Part shown: positions 5,545-8,017 of the stretch, piece by piece | How the letters are laid out: each line of letters starts with the position of its first letter | How positions within the stretch are numbered: position 1 is the first letter of the stretch | Source of the DNA: an uncultured Erysipelotrichaceae bacterium | GTDB taxonomy: Bacteria; Bacillota_I; Bacilli_A; Erysipelotrichales; Erysipelotrichaceae | DNA: 8,017 bases | NCBI GenBank assembly: GCA_902782505.1 | Contig: CACZNO010000013.1 | Coordinates: forward strand, 1 to 8,017 | Direction: 5' to 3' | The notes under the pieces: model-generated | Seen by the model: the letters and a program-made list of their open reading frames with translations, nothing else | What the model was told of the DNA's origin: nothing | The model's database searches: none | Position numbers and translations under genes: made by a program

Positions 5545-6282
5545 ATGGCAGCAAAGAAAGAACACAAAATCGTTTCCGCGGATGACGGCAAGCCAACAAC
5601 CGCCGCACCGCAGAAGCCGAAAATCAAGGAAGCCAAAGAAGTAGGAAATCCGACACCGTTACGTATCGGCGCCGTCTTATTATGGGTACTGGCGCTCGTA
5701 TTCGAAGTTCTCGCAATCTTGGTCTTCATGGGCAAGGTCAACCTGAAATTCTTGCCGATGTTATGGCAGATGATCCTGTTCTTGGTTCTGGACTTCATCG
5801 TGGTCGTTATAGGTGCGCAGCTTTGGAAGAAAGCGAATCACATTGATCCGGTCTCCGAAAAGAACCAAGTCAAATTCTGGTTATGGAACAACATGGGCGT
5901 CATTGCGGCAGCTATCTGCTTCTTCCCGTTCATCATCCTGTTGCTCACCAACAAGGATGTGGACAAGAAGACCAAAGCCATCGGTACCGCGGCAGCTGTG
6001 ATCCTGCTGATCATCTCCGGTTTAGCGGGTGCGGACTGGAATCCGGTTTCCGAAGAACAGAAAGCACAGGCTGTGGAAGTTCTCGGCGACACCCAGGTCT
6101 ATTGGGCTCCGTTCGGAAAAGTGTATCACACGCACGAAGACTGCTCGAGCTTAAACCAGAGCGAAACCCTGACCATGGGAACCGTCGAACAGGCGATCGC
6201 TGCGAACCGCACGAGACTGTGCTCGTTCTGCGCGAAGCGTGACGCGATTTCCGGCGTGGAAACGGACGACGCGGGAGAATAA
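5545..6282 (+). CDS. Four-helix membrane protein with C-terminal Cys/His metal-binding module
   Basis: A 245-residue protein I cannot name. Seen in order: a charged, Lys/Pro-rich cytoplasmic N-terminus (1-38); hydrophobic segments at about 40-62, 69-93, 116-135 and 145-163; then a soluble tail. The tail holds VYWAPFGKVYHTHEDCSSL (185-203) and ends with LCSFC (225-229). His195 or His197, Cys200, Cys226 and Cys229 are spaced like the small 'GKxYH-x4-C ... C-x2-C' modules found at the C-termini of assorted Firmicutes membrane and secreted proteins, where they are presumed to bind zinc. With four helices and a basic N-terminus, both ends are predicted in the cytoplasm. AGGGAGGA precedes the ATG by 10 bases. 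It has its own promoter and terminator; its neighbours (MgtC pair upstream, converging HAD gene downstream) suggest no pathway. The metal binding is inferred from spacing only; no enzymatic motif is seen. Confidence 0.88.
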   Translation: MAAKKEHKIVSADDGKPTTAAPQKPKIKEAKEVGNPTPLRIGAVLLWVLALVFEVLAILVFMGKVNLKFLPMLWQMILFLVLDFIVVVIGAQLWKKANHIDPVSEKNQVKFWLWNNMGVIAAAICFFPFIILLLTNKDVDKKTKAIGTAAAVILLIISGLAGADWNPVSEEQKAQAVEVLGDTQVYWAPFGKVYHTHEDCSSLNQSETLTMGTVEQAIAANRTRLCSFCAKRDAISGVETDDAGE

Positions 6283-6293
6283 TTCTTCACTTA

Positions 6294-6321
6294 AAAATGC
6301 CCGGAATGATCCGGGCATTTT
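6294..6321. terminator. Bidirectional terminator between converging genes
   Basis: A perfect 12-bp stem (AAAATGCCCGGA at 6294-6305 with TCCGGGCATTTT at 6310-6321) and 4-base loop, with T-runs after it on both strands. It lies 12 bases after the zinc-ribbon gene stop and 9 bases after the HAD gene stop, serving both. Confidence 0.92.
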
Positions 6322-6329
6322 CTTTTGTC

Positions 6330-7121
6330 TTATTCAATGACACCGAAGTGCCGCAAGGCGTTCCAAACGCCGTTTTCATCAATATCGTCCGTAACGTAAT
6401 CCGCGGCTTCGATTGCTTCCTTTGCGCTGATCTTCATCGCGACGCCGATCCCCGCATACCCGAGCATCTCCGCGTCGTTTTTTCCGTCGCCGAACGCCAT
6501 GCAGTTTTCCGGTTTGATCCCGATGTAATCGCACAGGGTCTTCATACCGGTTTTCTTGGATACACCGCGCAGAACCATATCCGTGTTCTCATCGTTAAAC
6601 GGCAGAAGCTCCATTTCCGGGAATTCCTTCTCCAGAATCATGTACTTATAATCCGGCGCCAGCACGACCCCTCCGATACAACCGGCTTCTAAGTGTTTCC
6701 GGTCATTGTCAAAGTTCAGCCCCGGAAATCCCAGTTCCGCACTGCGCTTGTAGTTCTCATAGAATTCCTTTTTCGAAGTATACAGCCATTCCCCGTCGGA
6801 AAACTTCCAGACCACCGCGAATCCGTGTTCCCGGCAATACTTCGTCAGCCGTTCGATCACGTCAATCGGGACGAAGTGCTCCTCAATGATTTCATGACGC
6901 TCGTTGCGCACTTCCTGTCCGTTGGCGTCGATATAATAATCCGCGTGAAGGTCCTTGATTTCCGGCTGGATCACGGTAAAGCCGCGTCCGGTCGAAATAC
7001 ACGTCGCTGCGCCGCGCTTTTTCAATTCCCGGAACGCTTCTTTCGCAGATGCGGGAATCCCATGCGTCTTATGGGAATACAGCGTGTTGTCGATGTCAAA
7101 TAATACCAGCCGGATCTCCAT
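6330..7121 (-). CDS. Cof-type HAD-IIB hydrolase (predicted sugar-phosphate or nucleotide phosphatase)
   Basis: A 263-residue cytoplasmic HAD-superfamily phosphatase of the Cof/IIB group, Mg2+-dependent enzymes that act on sugar phosphates, flavin mononucleotide or pyridoxal phosphate. Seen: motif I FDIDNTL (8-14) with nucleophile Asp9 and acid/base Asp11; motif II STGR (43-46); a large C2-type cap at about 80-190; motif III Lys in KTGMKTL (190-196); motif IV GDGKNDAEML (211-220) with Asp212 and Asp216; and the usual VAMKISAKEAIEAADYVT tail (227-244). Motif I reads DIDNT rather than the commoner DxDGT, a tolerated variant. All catalytic residues are present, so activity is expected; the substrate is not deducible. 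GAGGTG (7127-7132) stands 5 bases before the ATG. A TAAAAT at 7141-7146 could be a -10, or the gene may depend on readthrough from the lipoprotein gene past the terminator at 7153-7182. Confidence 0.93.
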   Translation of the reverse strand: MEIRLVLFDIDNTLYSHKTHGIPASAKEAFRELKKRGAATCISTGRGFTVIQPEIKDLHADYYIDANGQEVRNERHEIIEEHFVPIDVIERLTKYCREHGFAVVWKFSDGEWLYTSKKEFYENYKRSAELGFPGLNFDNDRKHLEAGCIGGVVLAPDYKYMILEKEFPEMELLPFNDENTDMVLRGVSKKTGMKTLCDYIGIKPENCMAFGDGKNDAEMLGYAGIGVAMKISAKEAIEAADYVTDDIDENGVWNALRHFGVIE

Positions 7122-7152
7122 TCTGCCACCTCACCTGCTTATTTTACAACAG

Positions 7153-7182
7153 AAAAGCGGACCGCCGCAAAGGCTGTCCGCT
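7153..7182 (-). terminator. Terminator after the repeat lipoprotein gene
   Basis: On the minus strand AGCGGAC-A-GCC pairs with GGC-G-GTCCGCT (10 bp, one A-G mismatch) around the loop TTTGC, then TTTT. The T-tract is short, so partial readthrough into the HAD gene, 31 bases on, is plausible. Confidence 0.7.
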
Positions 7183-7204
7183 CCGTTTTCCGCTGTTTTG
7201 GGGA

Positions 7205-7900
7205 TTAGGCTTTATCCGGCACCATGACGCCGTCTTTGATGTTCCAGACGTTGCCGTCCTTGTCCGTGAAAGTGCCGGTATAGTTTGGATTCCATACACC
7301 GTACTCCATGTAGATCATACGGCCCTGTCCGTCATCCACCAACAGAGTTTCAATCAATAAGGTGCCGTTTACGATATTGTAGACTTTTCCGGTTGTCGCC
7401 GAGGCGAAAATACCGGTGTAATCCGACTGCCAAATTCCCTCTTCCAGATAATAGAAGTTACCGTCGTCGGTGTTTTCATACAGACGCTTTTCATCCCATG
7501 TGCGTCCTTTTTTCAGTAACGCCACCTTTCCGTCCGGTAAAAGACGAAGTCCGTTTTTTTCTGAGAATACGCCGTACGCGACATAATATCCTGGTTCCCC
7601 GCTGGACGGACGGTATATGCCGGTGAACTCTTCGTTCCATACACCGTTTTCAATATACAGAAGTCCGTCTTCCGGGAATTCCACCATTCCCGTAAAGGTC
7701 ATGTCGGATTTCCCGTCTTTCCCATAGTACAGAGTCGTACCGTCTTCGGAAATATAGAGATTCTCACCGTTGGCGTTATTCTCCGCGTATTTCGCGGCTA
7801 ATCCTTCAATCGGATCTTTTTCCTTCGGACCGCATCCGGAAACCATCACTAAAGCGATCACCAACAATACGATCATCGCGCTGAGACCGGTTTTTTTCAT
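7205..7900 (-). CDS. Repeat-containing lipoprotein, 231 aa
   Basis: A predicted secreted lipoprotein. Seen: a type II signal peptide with MKKT, a hydrophobic core (9-20) and lipobox VSGC with lipidated Cys23; a short charged linker (24-45); then a repeat domain. Four segments share the pattern aromatic-x-x(3)-G-x-W-x(4)-[FY]-T-G: LYIENGVWNEEFTGI (81-95), FYYLEEGIWQSDYTGI (149-164), MIYMEYGVWNPNYTGT (195-210) and a degenerate one at 57-72 without the Trp. Between them are turn-rich units such as DKDGNVWNIKDG. The periodic Gly/Trp/Tyr pattern recalls cell-wall or glucan-binding repeats of Gram-positive surface proteins, but I cannot tie it to a named family. It is expected on the outer face of the membrane. 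ATG at 7898-7900 is chosen because AAAGGAGT lies upstream and the signal peptide then starts cleanly; an upstream ATG in the same frame (7973-7975) would place 25 non-signal residues first and would translate the promoter region. Confidence 0.88.
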   Translation of the reverse strand: MKKTGLSAMIVLLVIALVMVSGCGPKEKDPIEGLAAKYAENNANGENLYISEDGTTLYYGKDGKSDMTFTGMVEFPEDGLLYIENGVWNEEFTGIYRPSSGEPGYYVAYGVFSEKNGLRLLPDGKVALLKKGRTWDEKRLYENTDDGNFYYLEEGIWQSDYTGIFASATTGKVYNIVNGTLLIETLLVDDGQGRMIYMEYGVWNPNYTGTFTDKDGNVWNIKDGVMVPDKA

Positions 7901-7909
7901 ATACACATC

Positions 7910-7917
7910 ACTCCTTT
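7910..7917 (-). promoter_or_regulatory. Ribosome binding site fixing the lipoprotein start
   Basis: AAAGGAGT on the minus strand, 9 bases before the ATG at 7898-7900. It confirms the short start and excludes the longer frame beginning at 7975. Confidence 0.75.
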
Positions 7918-7924
7918 CATGCGG

Positions 7925-7943
7925 CAGGAACCGTGTGTTCCTG
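7925..7943 (-). repeat. Leader hairpin in the lipoprotein mRNA
   Basis: CAGGAAC / GTTCCTG, a perfect 7-bp stem with a 5-base loop, lies 7 bases upstream of the ribosome site. It shares one arm with the 7934-7949 palindrome, so the two foldings exclude each other. It could be a stabilising 5' hairpin or part of an operator. Confidence 0.45.
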
Positions 7944-7949
7944 AACACA
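7934..7949. promoter_or_regulatory. Operator-like palindrome at the lipoprotein start point
   Basis: TGTGTTC-CT-GAACACA is a perfect 7-bp dyad with a 2-base centre. It abuts the -10 box and covers the predicted +1, the usual place for a repressor site. No regulator gene is seen nearby. Confidence 0.45.
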
Positions 7950-7954
7950 TTATA
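7949..7954 (-). promoter_or_regulatory. -10 box of the lipoprotein gene
   Basis: Perfect TATAAT on the minus strand. The -35 region at 16-18 bp is poor (TCGTGT at 7972-7977). Transcription would begin near 7940-7943, giving a leader of about 40 bases that contains the dyads at 7925-7949. Confidence 0.6.
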
Positions 7955-7975
7955 CCCTATATTCGTAAAAAACAC

Positions 7976-8017
7976 GATTTACGGATGACAATTCCTGCCA
8001 TCTGTCTTATGTGCGGA
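7976..8017. other. Right edge of window, no feature assigned
   Basis: The last 42 bases lie upstream of the lipoprotein promoter. I see no ribosome site, terminator or recognisable coding segment in them; they may be intergenic or the extreme end of an outside gene. Confidence 0.3.

Noticed and set aside
7925..7943. Possible LexA-type SOS box (GAAC...GTTC) upstream of the lipoprotein
   Set aside because: The half-sites are separated by 5 bases instead of the 4 of the Gram-positive SOS box and the flanking C/G positions do not match.
7205..7975. Longer 256-codon version of the lipoprotein
   Set aside because: The extra 25 residues precede a perfect signal peptide start and would be encoded by the -10 box and leader dyads; AAAGGAGT supports the ATG at 7898-7900.

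Overview
The window looks like chromosomal DNA from a mid-GC member of the Bacillota (Firmicutes), probably a strict or facultative gut-type anaerobe. This is inferred from strong AGGAGG-type ribosome binding sites, TATAAT promoters (several with an extended TGn), compact GC stem plus T-tract terminators, a YitT-family protein with a DUF2179 tail, and an FMN/4Fe-4S/FAD ene-reductase of the dienoyl-CoA reductase/BaiCD type. A family such as Erysipelotrichaceae would fit, but I cannot assign one from the sequence alone. There are no tRNA, rRNA, CRISPR, transposase or phage features.

Layout: (1) bases 1-3852 are a minus-strand block. Reading in the direction of transcription, a YitT-family membrane protein (3013-3852) is followed by a 629-residue ene-reductase (1000-2889), a small unrecognised membrane-anchored protein (443-871), and the N-terminal 119 codons of a class II aldolase/epimerase (1-357) that runs off the left edge. 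Each has its own putative promoter and each of the first three is followed by a hairpin terminator, so they look like consecutive single-gene units. (2) Bases about 3967-6282 are a plus-strand block, divergent from yitT: two tandem MgtC/SapB-family membrane proteins forming an operon, a terminator, then a four-helix membrane protein with a C-terminal Cys/His zinc-ribbon-like module. (3) Bases 6330-7900 are on the minus strand again: a repeat-containing lipoprotein (7205-7900) upstream of a Cof-type HAD phosphatase (6330-7121), separated by a terminator. A single perfect 12-bp hairpin at 6294-6321 can terminate both converging blocks.

The region is mostly ordinary housekeeping or accessory metabolism. 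The points of real interest are the diverged member of the MgtC pair, which lacks several signature residues kept by its neighbour; the membrane protein with a metal-binding tail; the lipoprotein with about four W-x(4)-[FY]-TG repeats; and two overlapping dyads just downstream of that lipoprotein's -10 box. I found no convincing new defence, RNA or mobile system. No stretch over 300 bases lacks a gene.
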